Shown here piece by piece: positions 1-5,794 of a stretch of 40,480 bases of DNA. This stretch comes from a virus. Each line of letters begins with the position of its first letter. Within the stretch, counting starts at the first letter, position 1. The notes beneath the pieces were generated by a model. The model did no database searches and was not told the DNA's origin. It worked only from the letters and a program-made list of their open reading frames with translations. The stretch spans positions 1-40,480 of the IMG/VR virus record IMGVR_UViG_3300026118_000013; one strand, 5' to 3'. The position numbers were made by a program, and so were the translations under genes.

Positions 1-99
1 TCAAACAATACAGGAACCCGTAAGATCGTGGCCTGAAGAAAAAAAAGAACCTGAACAAGAAATCCAGCCTTTGATTCCCTATGGATGGGAAGATACGAA
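1..99. repeat. Terminal direct repeat, left copy (circular closure)
   Basis: The first 99 bases are identical to bases 40382-40480. An exact 99-base overlap with a gene reading through it is what a closed circular assembly leaves at its ends; real packaged terminal repeats of some podoviruses are usually longer. I read it as circularity of a permuted or concatemeric genome of about 40,381 bp, not as a biological end. Read mapping across the junction would decide. Confidence 0.9.
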
Positions 100-118
100 A
101 GACTGGTCATGGAGATAA
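2..118 (+). CDS. Small acidic protein, 3' part (continues from window end)
   Basis: This is the end of a 43-residue gene that starts at 40368 and crosses the circular junction; the frame is open from base 2 to TAA at 116-118. The protein is rich in Pro and Glu, with a Trp-rich end (GWEDTKDWSWR). It resembles no family I know. The next gene starts at 120, so the two are nearly contiguous and probably translated together. The competing ATG at 81 belongs to the next gene's frame and has no ribosome site. Confidence 0.6.
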   Translation, partial: QTIQEPVRSWPEEKKEPEQEIQPLIPYGWEDTKDWSWR

Positions 119-119
119 A

Positions 120-305
120 ATGGCAGAAGAAAAATGGATAGGAAAAGCAATTAAACACCCGGGAGCTCTACATAAGACCCTTGGAGTTCCAGAAGGAAAA
201 AAGATTCCTGAAAAGAAACTTAAGAAGGCAGAGCATAGTAAGAATCCTACGACTGCAAGAAGAGCACGGCTTGCCGAGACTCTTAAAGGAATGAAGAAGA
301 AGTGA
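120..305 (+). CDS. Small basic phage protein (61 aa)
   Basis: Starts MAEEKWIGKAIKHPGALHK and ends in a Lys/Arg-rich tail. Proteins of this kind (WI.KAIK.PGAL....GV..G.KIP..KL) are widespread in small phage genomes; no function is established to my knowledge. I chose ATG 120 over the longer frame from 81 because GGAG lies directly upstream (111-114). The stop overlaps the GTG start of the next gene (GTGA at 302-305). The charge suggests nucleic-acid binding or packaging into the virion, which is inference only. Confidence 0.8.
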   Translation: MAEEKWIGKAIKHPGALHKTLGVPEGKKIPEKKLKKAEHSKNPTTARRARLAETLKGMKKK

Positions 306-487
306 GAGACATAACAGTTATCCGGCTTTGGCCGTGGAGCTTTATTTCTGGCTGTCTTTCCTATGCGATCAATAAATCGGTACTATGGGGAGTATTTCAC
401 TCGATATGCGGACCCATTTACACATTTTATTGGCTCTTCAAATACACAGCAATAAGGGAATGGATTTTGTCATGGGTAGTGAGATAA
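302..487 (+). CDS. Small integral membrane protein (61 aa)
   Basis: Begins at a GTG that overlaps the previous stop. The protein reads as one or two hydrophobic helices (WPWSFISGCLSYAI, then VLWGVFHSICGPIYTFYWLF) with few charges, so it should sit in the inner membrane. Similar short proteins with the WPW and HSI.GPIY patterns occur in phage accessory regions. Function unknown; it could be a superinfection-exclusion or lysis-associated protein. Its 3' end overlaps the start of the next gene. Confidence 0.75.
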   Translation: MRDITVIRLWPWSFISGCLSYAINKSVLWGVFHSICGPIYTFYWLFKYTAIREWILSWVVR

Positions 488-774
488 AAGAGTATAGTGT
501 TACCGAGCGATTGCCCAATAATGGTCAGCGCGTTCTATGCTTTGGAAACAAGACATTTTGTTGCGAAGAGGACATGGAAAAAGAAAAGGATTGGCACGAA
601 GTTACGTTTAAGTTCAATATCTCATCATATCGCCTTAAAAAAGAGATTCCTGAATCGCCAGAAGAAACTATCTTAGATTGCTATGAAGTTTATGAAGGTT
701 GGATTGTTCAAGAAGAGGAATACGGCGCTGAAGAACACGTAATAGGAGTGACAAAATGGAAAAAACTTCCGTAA
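472..774 (+). CDS. DUF551-like small protein (100 aa)
   Basis: The sequence opens MGSEIKEYSVTERLP, followed by GQRVLCFGN, and closes with GVTKWKKLP. Those are the two hallmarks of the DUF551 family: an N-terminal ..V.ERLP..G..VL strand and a C-terminal W..LP. The family is common in phages and prophages and has no established role. ATG 472 is preferred; 460 is possible but its AAGGGA is too close. Upstream in-frame ATGs overlap the membrane gene heavily. A second, clearer DUF551 protein lies at 1110. Confidence 0.75.
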   Translation: MGSEIKEYSVTERLPNNGQRVLCFGNKTFCCEEDMEKEKDWHEVTFKFNISSYRLKKEIPESPEETILDCYEVYEGWIVQEEEYGAEEHVIGVTKWKKLP

Positions 775-932
775 GGTATTTCATGGAAGAAATGACTCAA
801 AAGGAATGGGATGAGATTAGAGGGGATAGAGAAATCGTTCCTTATAAATTCAACACCATTAATTTTGATTTAGAGTGCACCAATGCCAACTGCCGTTGCA
901 AAGAGAGAATGAAATGCAAGAATATACGCTAG
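756..932 (+). CDS. Cys-rich small protein (58 aa)
   Basis: An ATG at 756 with a strong AGGAG seven bases upstream opens a 58-codon frame ending TAG at 930-932. It overlaps both neighbours by about 20 bases. The N-terminal half is charged (MEEMTQKEWDEIRGDRE); the C-terminal half carries C..NC.C...M.C, four cysteines in some 15 residues, suggesting a small metal-binding knuckle. I do not recognise a family. Confidence 0.65.
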   Translation: MEKTSVRYFMEEMTQKEWDEIRGDREIVPYKFNTINFDLECTNANCRCKERMKCKNIR

Positions 933-1120
933 AGTTCCTTGAAGAACAGTTTAAGGAGCATGACGAACAGTGGGAAAAGTCCATTATTGAGCATAGGGAA
1001 AAGTATAAAAAAGACTACCCTGACGAAGAATATCCAATAGCAGACGATTTTTCTCTTTGTAGAGCCTTGTTTGTTCTCACAAAAGAGTTAAGGAAGATTA
1101 GGGAAAAACATGTCGGGTGA
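914..1120 (+). CDS. Small charged helical protein (68 aa)
   Basis: From ATG 914 the protein reads MQEYTLEFLEEQFKEHDEQWEKSI and continues Glu/Lys-rich to KELRKIREKHVG; it is probably entirely helical. A longer in-frame start at 875 would overlap the Cys-rich gene more and has no ribosome site. The stop overlaps the start of the next gene by 11 bases, the usual packing in this module. No family recognised. Confidence 0.65.
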   Translation: MQEYTLEFLEEQFKEHDEQWEKSIIEHREKYKKDYPDEEYPIADDFSLCRALFVLTKELRKIREKHVG

Positions 1121-1469
1121 ATGTGATAAATGCGGCCTTGAAGACCAAGAATGTCACTGCTATTTACACGAGATTGAAGAAAGGGTAACGGCTATTGAAA
1201 AGTGTTTAGACATGAGAAAAATGGATTGGATAAAAGTCGAAGAACGTCTACCTGCCCAAAACGTATACGTTCTTGTTGCTCACTACGACTGTCACCCAAA
1301 AGTTAGGATGTATTTCGTTCAGATCGCCGAGAGAGTCGGTAGGTTCTGGTACGACAATTATGATGGAAAAGAAATAACACAAAAAGGCGCACGAGGACTT
1401 ATAACGCATTGGATGCCGCTGCCTCTTGCTCCAGAATTTAAGGAAGAAAATGATAAAGCCGATAGGTAA
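1110..1469 (+). CDS. DUF551 protein with N-terminal Cys cluster (119 aa)
   Basis: Residues 1-20 carry C..CGLEDQECHC, a likely zinc knuckle, followed by a short helix (EIEERVTAIEKCL). Residues 38-110 are a classic DUF551 domain: MDWIKVEERLPAQNVYVLVA at the start and ITHWMPLPLAP at the end. DUF551 proteins are frequent in phages and uncharacterised. The fusion to a Cys-rich head is less usual; it may be one gene, or a head gene joined to a DUF551 gene that could restart at the internal ATG of MDWIKV. AGGG lies six bases before ATG 1110. Confidence 0.8.
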   Translation: MSGECDKCGLEDQECHCYLHEIEERVTAIEKCLDMRKMDWIKVEERLPAQNVYVLVAHYDCHPKVRMYFVQIAERVGRFWYDNYDGKEITQKGARGLITHWMPLPLAPEFKEENDKADR

Positions 1470-1716
1470 AAACATATTAGTGAGAAAGCTCAAAGAACCC
1501 GAGAAAAGGGGAGTTTTGATTCTTACTGATAACGGAGATAGGCCCTTTAGGGCACGTGTGCTTGATATGGGGTCAAAGGTAGAGGCTGAGGTTAACCTTC
1601 AGGACGTCCTACTGATGGTTCCTTACTGTGGAGCACGAATCGATGCAGAAGATGAAGAGTTGATGTTGGTTACAGAAAAAGACATTCTAGGAATAGTTTC
1701 GGAGGCATATCCATGA
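1450..1716 (+). CDS. GroES-like co-chaperonin (88 aa)
   Basis: The protein starts MIKPIGKNILVRKLKEPEK and continues RGVLILTD, FRARVLDMGSKVEAEV, LLMVPYCGARIDAEDEELMLVTEKDILGIV. This is the cpn10 pattern: I.P....VLV strand, a G.vl.vG turn, V..GD-type strand, closing E.DIL..V. The mobile loop that docks on GroEL is much shorter than in host GroES (EKRGVLILTD). Phage co-chaperonins such as T4 gp31 replace GroES to fold the coat protein; whether this one does so is inference. AAGGA precedes ATG 1450; the longer in-frame start at 1426 overlaps the DUF551 gene further. Confidence 0.75.
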   Translation: MIKPIGKNILVRKLKEPEKRGVLILTDNGDRPFRARVLDMGSKVEAEVNLQDVLLMVPYCGARIDAEDEELMLVTEKDILGIVSEAYP

Positions 1717-1892
1717 CAGAAGATCAGTTTTACGACATTATGAGGTCTCTTGGAATGATAAATGATTCAATAAGAAACTTTCACAAGCAAGTCTTTAGCA
1801 TGCATAACAATATGGTTAAGGTTAACTTGAATAATCTAAATACTCAGTTAGATTTTGCCAAAGAATATGCGGAAAAGATGGTTGATGATTGA
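1713..1892 (+). CDS. Small helical protein (59 aa)
   Basis: ATG 1713 overlaps the previous stop as ATGA and has GGAGG eight bases upstream, one of the best ribosome sites in this module. The protein (MTEDQFYDIMRSLGMINDSI, Asn-rich middle, EYAEKMVDD end) looks like a short amphipathic helix pair. No family recognised. It is followed by another overlapping frame at 1885. Confidence 0.65.
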   Translation: MTEDQFYDIMRSLGMINDSIRNFHKQVFSMHNNMVKVNLNNLNTQLDFAKEYAEKMVDD

Positions 1893-2037
1893 TGCGAGTC
1901 CCTTCGATCCATGTGATTCATGCAAGCGGTTTATGGAACTCATTCGGAGTAAGGGCCATGAGTTTTATTTTCCTTGCTATCATAAGAAGAAGAAAACTAA
2001 AGGCAAAAAGACACTTGATGACGTCCCTATAGTGTAG
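1885..2037 (+). CDS. Small Cys/Lys protein ending inside tRNA-Glu (50 aa)
   Basis: From ATG 1885 the protein reads MIDASPFDPCDSCKRFMELI, then a Cys and a Lys-rich tail (KKKKTKGKK). The C..C..........C arrangement could bind metal. It overlaps the preceding gene by eight bases. Its last five codons and stop (TAG 2035-2037) lie inside the tRNA-Glu gene, which starts at 2023, so processing of the tRNA would cut off the end of this message. Longer starts (TTG 1855, ATG 1867) are possible. Confidence 0.6.
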   Translation: MIDASPFDPCDSCKRFMELIRSKGHEFYFPCYHKKKKTKGKKTLDDVPIV

Positions 2038-2094
2038 CGGTTAGCACATGAGGTTTTCAATCTCAGAGCTACGGTTCGAATCCGTATAGGGGCA
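2023..2094 (+). tRNA. tRNA-Glu (UUC)
   Basis: A full cloverleaf can be drawn: acceptor GTCCCTA with TAGGGGC, a D-arm with GCGGTTAG, anticodon stem TGAGG/TCTCA around loop TTTTCAA (anticodon TTC), and T-arm TACGG-TTCGAAT-CCGTA. The discriminator base is A and CCA is not encoded. It reads GAA/GAG, codons used heavily by the Glu-rich small genes here. Only two bases separate it from the next tRNA. Confidence 0.93.
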
Positions 2095-2096
2095 AC

Positions 2097-2169
2097 GCAG
2101 TTGTAGCTCAGTAGGTAGAGCGCCTGCCTTCCAAGCAGGATGCCGCGGGTCCGACTCCCGCCGACTGCT
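2097..2169 (+). tRNA. tRNA-Gly (UCC)
   Basis: Acceptor GCAGTTG pairs with CGACTGC; the D-arm is GCTCAGTAGGTAGAGC; anticodon stem CCTGC/GCAGG holds CTTCCAA (anticodon TCC, glycine). The T-stem GCGGG/CCCGC is perfect, but the T-loop is TCCGACT: position 55, almost always U in elongator tRNAs, is C. A run of nine T follows directly (2169-2177) and could act as a partial terminator or processing site. Confidence 0.92.
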
Positions 2170-2176
2170 TTTTTTT

Positions 2177-2245
2177 TGGGTGACAAGCTCTTGGTAGAGT
2201 GCCTGAATGCATCAGGAGGTGAGGTTTGATTCCTCTGTTGTCCAG
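2177..2245 (+). tRNA. tRNA-like element with five-base anticodon loop
   Basis: The order of arms is that of a tRNA: acceptor TGGGTGA facing TTGTCCA (several G-U pairs), a short D-arm GCTC-TTGGTA-GAGT, and a T-arm GAGG-TTTGATT-CCTC. The central hairpin is CCTGA-ATGCA-TCAGG, a perfect five-pair stem (2202-2206 with 2212-2216) closed by only five bases. With a seven-base loop the stem drops to four pairs and U33 is lost, so no anticodon can be assigned confidently (TGC or GCA would be the nearest). It could be a decayed tRNA, a non-decoding decoy, or an error of a few bases. Confidence 0.55.
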
Positions 2246-2248
2246 CTT

Positions 2249-2321
2249 GGGTTCATGTTGCAACCGGCTAACATACCTCCCTGTCACGGAGGAGATCCGA
2301 GTTCGATTCTCGGTGAACCCG
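2249..2321 (+). tRNA. tRNA-Asp (GUC)
   Basis: Acceptor GGGTTCA/TGAACCC is perfect; anticodon stem CCTCC/GGAGG holds CTGTCAC (anticodon GTC, aspartate); T-arm CCGAG-TTCGATT-CTCGG is perfect; the discriminator is G, as expected for Asp. The D-arm is weak (GTT...AAC only). CCA is not encoded. Confidence 0.9.
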
Positions 2322-2390
2322 ATTCCGGCAATGCCTCATTGCTTTTGAGGATGAAGGTCGGAATAAACTGGTAGAGCCATCCGCCAGTTT
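2322..2390 (+). other. Two hairpins between tRNA-Asp and tRNA-Asn
   Basis: This 69-base spacer is not a recognisable tRNA but folds neatly. ATTCCG (2322-2327) pairs with the CGGAAT ending near 2364, enclosing CCTCA/TGAGG. A second hairpin has stem AAACTGG paired with CCAGTTT ending at 2390, directly before tRNA-Asn. They may guide processing of the tRNA precursor or be separate small RNAs. Confidence 0.5.
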
Positions 2391-2464
2391 GGCCTTGTAG
2401 CTCAGTTGGTTAGAGCACGCGCCTGTTAAGTGCGTTGTCGGGGGTTCGAGTCCCTCCAGGGCCT
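2391..2464 (+). tRNA. tRNA-Asn (GUU)
   Basis: Acceptor GGCCTTG/CAGGGCC, D-arm GCTCAGTTGGTTAGAGC, anticodon stem CGCGC/GTGCG around CTGTTAA (anticodon GTT, asparagine), T-loop TTCGAGT. The discriminator base is T, where bacterial tRNA-Asn usually has G, which might affect charging. CCA is not encoded. Confidence 0.92.
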
Positions 2465-2472
2465 TTGTAAAA

Positions 2473-2556
2473 AGAACTGATAGCTCAGTTGGTTAGAGCG
2501 TTGTGATCCATGCTTGTCATGGGGAGAGGTCGAAGGTTCAAGTCCTTCTCGGTTCT
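2473..2556 (+). tRNA. tRNA-like element, abnormal anticodon region
   Basis: Acceptor AGAACTGA pairs with TCGGTTCT over eight bases; the D-arm GCTCAGTTGGTTAGAGC and T-arm GAAGG-TTCAAGT-CCTTC are textbook. Between them are about 31 bases where 17 plus a short variable loop are expected. The only strong fold is CCATG-CTTGT-CATGG (2508-2522), again a five-pair stem with a five-base loop. The sequence TTGTGAT (a normal His anticodon loop) lies just upstream but has no flanking stem. It may be a degenerate or split tRNA, or a tRNA mimic. I cannot assign an amino acid. Confidence 0.55.
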
Positions 2557-2639
2557 ATTGCTCCTAAATTTGGTGTTTCTGTTCAGCCTGTCGGGGATTC
2601 TCGATGGGAAGTACTACTGAACGGGGCAGGTAATCGATA

Positions 2640-2664
2640 GCGAGCCGGAAAATTACCGGTTCGC
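2640..2664 (+). other. Strong RNA hairpin (9-pair stem)
   Basis: GCGAGCCGG pairs with CCGGTTCGC around the loop AAAATTA. No T-run follows, so it is not a standard terminator; a processed structured RNA is more likely. Confidence 0.55.
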
Positions 2665-2761
2665 AGCCTGTTTAACAATTCATTTGCCAAACATATGGGA
2701 AACGTGTTAGAAGATTTGTTTTAATTAGGCTTCGATTTGGGGGCTTAATTTAGAGGAAATT

Positions 2762-2793
2762 GTGAAAAGGAAGCTACTGCACTTCCCTTTCAC
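2762..2793 (+). other. Strong RNA hairpin (12-position stem)
   Basis: GTGAAAAGGAAG and CTTCCCTTTCAC pair at eleven of twelve positions (one A-C mismatch) around CTACTGCA. It lies 93 bases before the replication-protein gene and has no T-run; it could stabilise the leader or block read-through. Confidence 0.55.
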
Positions 2794-2886
2794 GGTGTCC
2801 ATTTGAACATGGAATGCTCCACAATATCATTCTATGTTTCTTTGGCTTTTTTTTGCAAATAAAAACTGAAAAAGGAAAACATAAAG

Positions 2887-3789
2887 ATGATATCATCCTA
2901 CTCATCAGACAGAGACACAATCCAAAGATGCCCACGAGACGCGGAGCATCCATACGCTCAAATCCTAAATGACATCCTAAGACATAAAGAACTATCTTTT
3001 GAAGCTATCTGGCTTCTCTCTTACCTTCTTTCTAATAGTAAAAACTGGAAAATAAAAATATCTCAAGTAATTTTGCACGCTAAAGGAAGAGCTGGAAAAG
3101 ATAAAGTTTATAAGATGGTTAAAGAGCTCATGGATTTTGGTTACATGGAAAGAGTTCCTATAAGAACCGAGGGATCTAGGTTTGCCGGGTACCAGTATTT
3201 CATATCTGAAACACCTAAATTCAAAAAATGTTTACCGTTTCCTGAAAACACGGATACGGAAAATGAGCTTCCGGAAAACCAGGACAATAAAGAAGAACAT
3301 GTTTCTTTAGAGAATACCAAGGTAAAAGAACAACAACAGAAGAAGAAGGTCGCTAACGCTCCCGTTGTTGTTTCTTCTTCTTCCAAAGAACAGCCTCCGG
3401 ATGAGGAGGCTATAAAAAACGCGGAGCTCGCGGCCAAGCAGTACATAGAGGCCCAAACCAAGAAGGGCCTCCCGGTGAATGAGAAGCGAATCCGCAAACA
3501 AGCGCTTAACGAAAGATGGGTTCCGAACAAAACCAAGGAAGACATCAAAGCAGAGAAAGCGCAGAAGGAAGAAAATAGAGCTAAATCCTCCGAGAAAACC
3601 AAAAAAGAAGTTGAAAAAATCGTTGAAGGAGTGCAACATCTCTTTACAGAAAGGTTTTACATTTACGTAAGGCAAAGTGTAGTCGAGATTAAGCTTCCAA
3701 ATGGAGTTTGTCCGATTGGATATGGCGATGAAGAATGCATTCAGATTCTTAAGGACTACATAAGGCCGTTTTTAGACGGCTCAGGGTGA
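2887..3789 (+). CDS. Winged-helix replication-initiator-like protein (300 aa)
   Basis: Residues about 20-105 have the layout of the winged-helix domain at the start of phage replication organisers: YAQILNDILRHKELSFEAIWLLSYLLS, then WKIKISQVILHAK.GRAGKDKVYKMVKELMDFGYMER, then a wing ending AGYQYFISE. The middle (110-245) is low-complexity, rich in Glu, Lys and Gln, and probably disordered. The last 55 residues (VQHLFTERFYIYVRQSVVEIKLPNG) form a compact C-terminal piece I do not recognise. It could bind the origin and load the DnaB-like helicase encoded at 29803. An alternative role is that of a transcription regulator. AAAGGA lies ten bases before ATG. Confidence 0.65.
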   Translation: MISSYSSDRDTIQRCPRDAEHPYAQILNDILRHKELSFEAIWLLSYLLSNSKNWKIKISQVILHAKGRAGKDKVYKMVKELMDFGYMERVPIRTEGSRFAGYQYFISETPKFKKCLPFPENTDTENELPENQDNKEEHVSLENTKVKEQQQKKKVANAPVVVSSSSKEQPPDEEAIKNAELAAKQYIEAQTKKGLPVNEKRIRKQALNERWVPNKTKEDIKAEKAQKEENRAKSSEKTKKEVEKIVEGVQHLFTERFYIYVRQSVVEIKLPNGVCPIGYGDEECIQILKDYIRPFLDGSG

Positions 3790-3941
3790 TTGTGTATGTT
3801 GGAATTCACTTTGGGTCGTCTAACTTTTTTTAAGGGCTTAAAACGCAAGCAAATGAGTTTTCAAATTTCTCAAGAAAAGTGTTTAGAAAAATTCGATGTT
3901 TTCATATGCTCTGGAAAAAATAATTACAGGGGATGAAAAAA

Positions 3942-4508
3942 ATGGAGAACTTACAAGATCATGTAGGCGCAATATTAAAGGAACTTTTAGAGATTCGAGA
4001 AGATATTTCTGAACTTAATTGGGATATCGCTAGACTTTCCAACCCCACAGACCTCTCATACGATCGTAATCGCCGTCATCAATCCCTCGATCCGGACGAA
4101 AATCCGACTCCGTTATCGCAAGGTAACGAAATGCGTCCGCCCCGTGACTCGTATAATCATGGAAGGGCTTATCCCCGTACACCCGAAACTTCTCGTTGTA
4201 GGACTTACGATAGTTTTCAAGACACTTCAGGCCATGTTCGCATCGCTTTTCATCAAACCAGCAGCGCGAGAGAAGCATACGTACAGCTTCTATGCCAGAT
4301 TCTAACATCAACTTTGGCGCAACGCGGAAGCTCAGACCTAACCTCCGAGCTGTTTCAAGTCGTGTCTTCCCTGATGTCAACTCCCGAGCTTGTATGTCAT
4401 GTGGAGCAACATGCAGGTCATATACGCATCCGGTTTCTCGACGAAAGTCATCAAGGACGCGAACATAGTGACTTAGTCCTTCACCAGAATTTTCATAGTA
4501 GTAAATAA
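3942..4508 (+). CDS. Doubtful gene, mostly antisense to the terminase
   Basis: MENLQDHVGAILKELLEIRE is a plausible coiled-coil start with AGGGG nine bases upstream of ATG 3942 (another ATG at 3933). From about 4030 on, the frame runs antisense through the 3' end of the large terminase for 479 bases, and that part is rich in Ser, Arg and His like a shadow frame. Either a short coiled-coil gene has lost its stop, or the whole frame is fortuitous. Only the first 30 codons have any protein-like character. Confidence 0.3.
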   Translation: MENLQDHVGAILKELLEIREDISELNWDIARLSNPTDLSYDRNRRHQSLDPDENPTPLSQGNEMRPPRDSYNHGRAYPRTPETSRCRTYDSFQDTSGHVRIAFHQTSSAREAYVQLLCQILTSTLAQRGSSDLTSELFQVVSSLMSTPELVCHVEQHAGHIRIRFLDESHQGREHSDLVLHQNFHSSK

Positions 4509-5358
4509 GATGGATCTCTTTAGCAACAAATTGAGCAAACCATATCGCTGTGCTATCCCCAATTCCGATGTCCCAGTAAGTTCGGACGGGGACTGCGGGA
4601 TCAAATGGAACTCGAGTTATTTGTCCCTTGTTCCTAAGAGATTCTATTTGCCTTCCATAATACGAACCTTCTTGGCCCCGATTGAAGTTACAATAGAACT
4701 CTTGCTGAATCATGTCCTCTGGCATGCCTTTCCTGCGCTCGGCTTCTATTTGATCTTCCGTAAGGACATTGGTTTCTCTGACGGTGAGATTTTCAAAGAA
4801 CCATTCATCCGGATTCTTTTTGGCAATTTCGGCCAGATCCCATCCATGATTCTTCCCTCGAGGTGTGTAAATAAATGCACACCAGCCACGGTTAGCTGCG
4901 AGTATTGGCTTGATAAACTCATAGGCCATCGGGTCCATGAGAGACCACTCGCTGAAGACGACCCCACGTGGATTCGTACCCATTATGGCATCGTAACTGT
5001 CTGCTCCAATGAGCTGTATCAGACTTTGGCCTCGCGCCCCATTAATCCAGACCTTCATTTCGGTATTGTTTGGATTCCCATCAATGATGGATTTGGGAAT
5101 GTAGTCGAGCATGCGTTTACCGTCATTCGTCATGCCATCCCAGATTACCCGCTTTGCTTGGGCGAAGCTTGGTAGGAAGTAGTAGTAAGTTCCAGGCTCC
5201 AAGAACGCGCGCTTAATCATGTAGTTCCACATCGTGGTGTCCTTGCCTCCTCGGCGATGGACTACCCAACAGGCATTAAGGAACCCGTCATCTAAGGCTT
5301 GAAGGATTTTTTGTTGATAAGGGCGAGGTTCGTATCCGTAGGGGATCGTTATTGACAT
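4030..5358 (-). CDS. Terminase large subunit (442 aa)
   Basis: This is the ATPase-nuclease that drives DNA into the prohead. The Walker A region is VVHRRGGKDTT (about residue 33), the phage-type RR.GK variant. Walker B with catalytic Glu is GVVFSEWSLMD (about 133). A nuclease domain follows with acidic residues in RTYWDIGIGDSTAIW, DLHVAPHDIQA and HDYTSHGADAFRYLA, an RNase-H-like arrangement. Length is typical. The gene is on the opposite strand from the portal, overlaps the small upstream gene by ten bases, and lies about 10 kb (around the circle) from the likely small subunit. P22/T4-style headful packaging is likely but not proven. Confidence 0.95.
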   Translation of the reverse strand: MSITIPYGYEPRPYQQKILQALDDGFLNACWVVHRRGGKDTTMWNYMIKRAFLEPGTYYYFLPSFAQAKRVIWDGMTNDGKRMLDYIPKSIIDGNPNNTEMKVWINGARGQSLIQLIGADSYDAIMGTNPRGVVFSEWSLMDPMAYEFIKPILAANRGWCAFIYTPRGKNHGWDLAEIAKKNPDEWFFENLTVRETNVLTEDQIEAERRKGMPEDMIQQEFYCNFNRGQEGSYYGRQIESLRNKGQITRVPFDPAVPVRTYWDIGIGDSTAIWFAQFVAKEIHLIYYYENSGEGLSHYVRVLDDFRRETGCVYDLHVAPHDIQARELTSGKTRLETARRLGLSFRVAPKLMLESGIEAVRMLLSRCWFDEKRCEHGLKCLENYRKSYNEKFRVYGDKPFHDYTSHGADAFRYLAITESDFRPDRGIDDGDYDRMRGLWGWKV

Positions 5359-5663
5359 TCAGGTTGATTCATCCTTTCTAGTTCTTCTTCTGTGAATTCT
5401 TCTACACTACAAACTTGGATTAGATCGCGAACAACCTCTATGTTTTGCTGGCAAAAGTTTGTAAAATGAGCAATTTGTCTTAGGCCTAGTATTACAGCTT
5501 CTTCTTCAGATGAGACTCCTACTTGGGAGGATGCCGCTATTTGATAGCTAAGAATGTTCATGTTAAGGCAGAAGTCTCCCATTTCACTGGGCTCAGCGAA
5601 GCATTGAAGTAGTTTATTTAGTGTTTCTTTTGATATAACTCTGATTTTTTTTTCTTCTTCCAT
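5349..5663 (-). CDS. Small acidic protein upstream of terminase (104 aa)
   Basis: MEEEKKIRVISKETLNKLLQ leads into a mainly helical protein with four Cys residues and a Glu-rich end (EEFTEEELERM). AGAGGA lies just before ATG 5663. It overlaps the terminase start, so the two are co-transcribed. I recognise no family; position suggests a terminase partner or an unrelated early gene. Confidence 0.7.
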   Translation of the reverse strand: MEEEKKIRVISKETLNKLLQCFAEPSEMGDFCLNMNILSYQIAASSQVGVSSEEEAVILGLRQIAHFTNFCQQNIEVVRDLIQVCSVEEFTEEELERMNQPECQ

Positions 5664-5693
5664 AATCCTCTAATAGCATGAAAAATTTAAGTT

Positions 5694-5711
5694 TGTCAAA
5701 AACATTCTTGA
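5694..5711 (+). promoter_or_regulatory. Palindromic motif copy 1
   Basis: TGTCAAAAACATTCTTGA followed by AA, in the divergent gap between the terminase operon and the portal gene. Its TTGAAA end points to the portal start 84 bp away. On the minus strand the motif creates a TTGACA whose possible partner (TATTAG, 18 bp on) would serve the terminase operon. A second, weaker copy lies 53 bp downstream. Confidence 0.65.
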
Positions 5712-5746
5712 AATTTTAATCGGAATTATGTTTATTGAGGTTAAAG

Positions 5747-5764
5747 TGTCAAGAATTTTTTTTA
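5747..5764 (+). promoter_or_regulatory. Degenerate motif copy near the portal start
   Basis: TGTCAAGAATTTTTTTTA keeps the left half and most of the right half of the recurrent palindrome and lies 31 bp before the portal ATG. Two copies in one divergent control region would fit cooperative binding. Confidence 0.4.
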
Positions 5765-5794
5765 CTCTTACGCGAAATTACAACATGGGACTGA

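Larger units (their letters stand above)
2557..2886 (+). other. Gene-free stretch with several strong hairpins
   Basis: No convincing reading frame lies here. Three inverted repeats stand out: GTTCAG/CTGAAC (2581-2586 with 2617-2622); GCGAGCCGG/CCGGTTCGC (2640-2648 with 2656-2664; nine pairs, one G-U); and GTGAAAAGGAAG/CTTCCCTTTCAC (2762-2773 with 2782-2793; eleven of twelve pairs, eight-base loop). CAGCCTG occurs twice (2584, 2664). A T-run lies near 2845 and AAAGGA precedes the ATG at 2887. The stretch may hold tRNA-derived or other small RNAs, a terminator for the tRNA operon, and the leader of the replication gene. Confidence 0.5.

Noticed and set aside
1-99. Packaged direct terminal repeats of a T7- or N4-like phage
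   Set aside because: The repeat is 99 bases exactly, at an arbitrary point inside a gene; this fits assembly of a circle. Virion end mapping would be needed to say otherwise.
3141-3675. Minus-strand frames opposite the replication-initiator-like gene
   Set aside because: They mirror its Lys/Glu-rich middle as Phe/Leu/Ser runs, a common artefact.
4510-5175. Long plus-strand open frame of 221 codons
   Set aside because: It lies entirely antisense to the large terminase, whose motifs are unmistakable, and its composition is that of a shadow frame.
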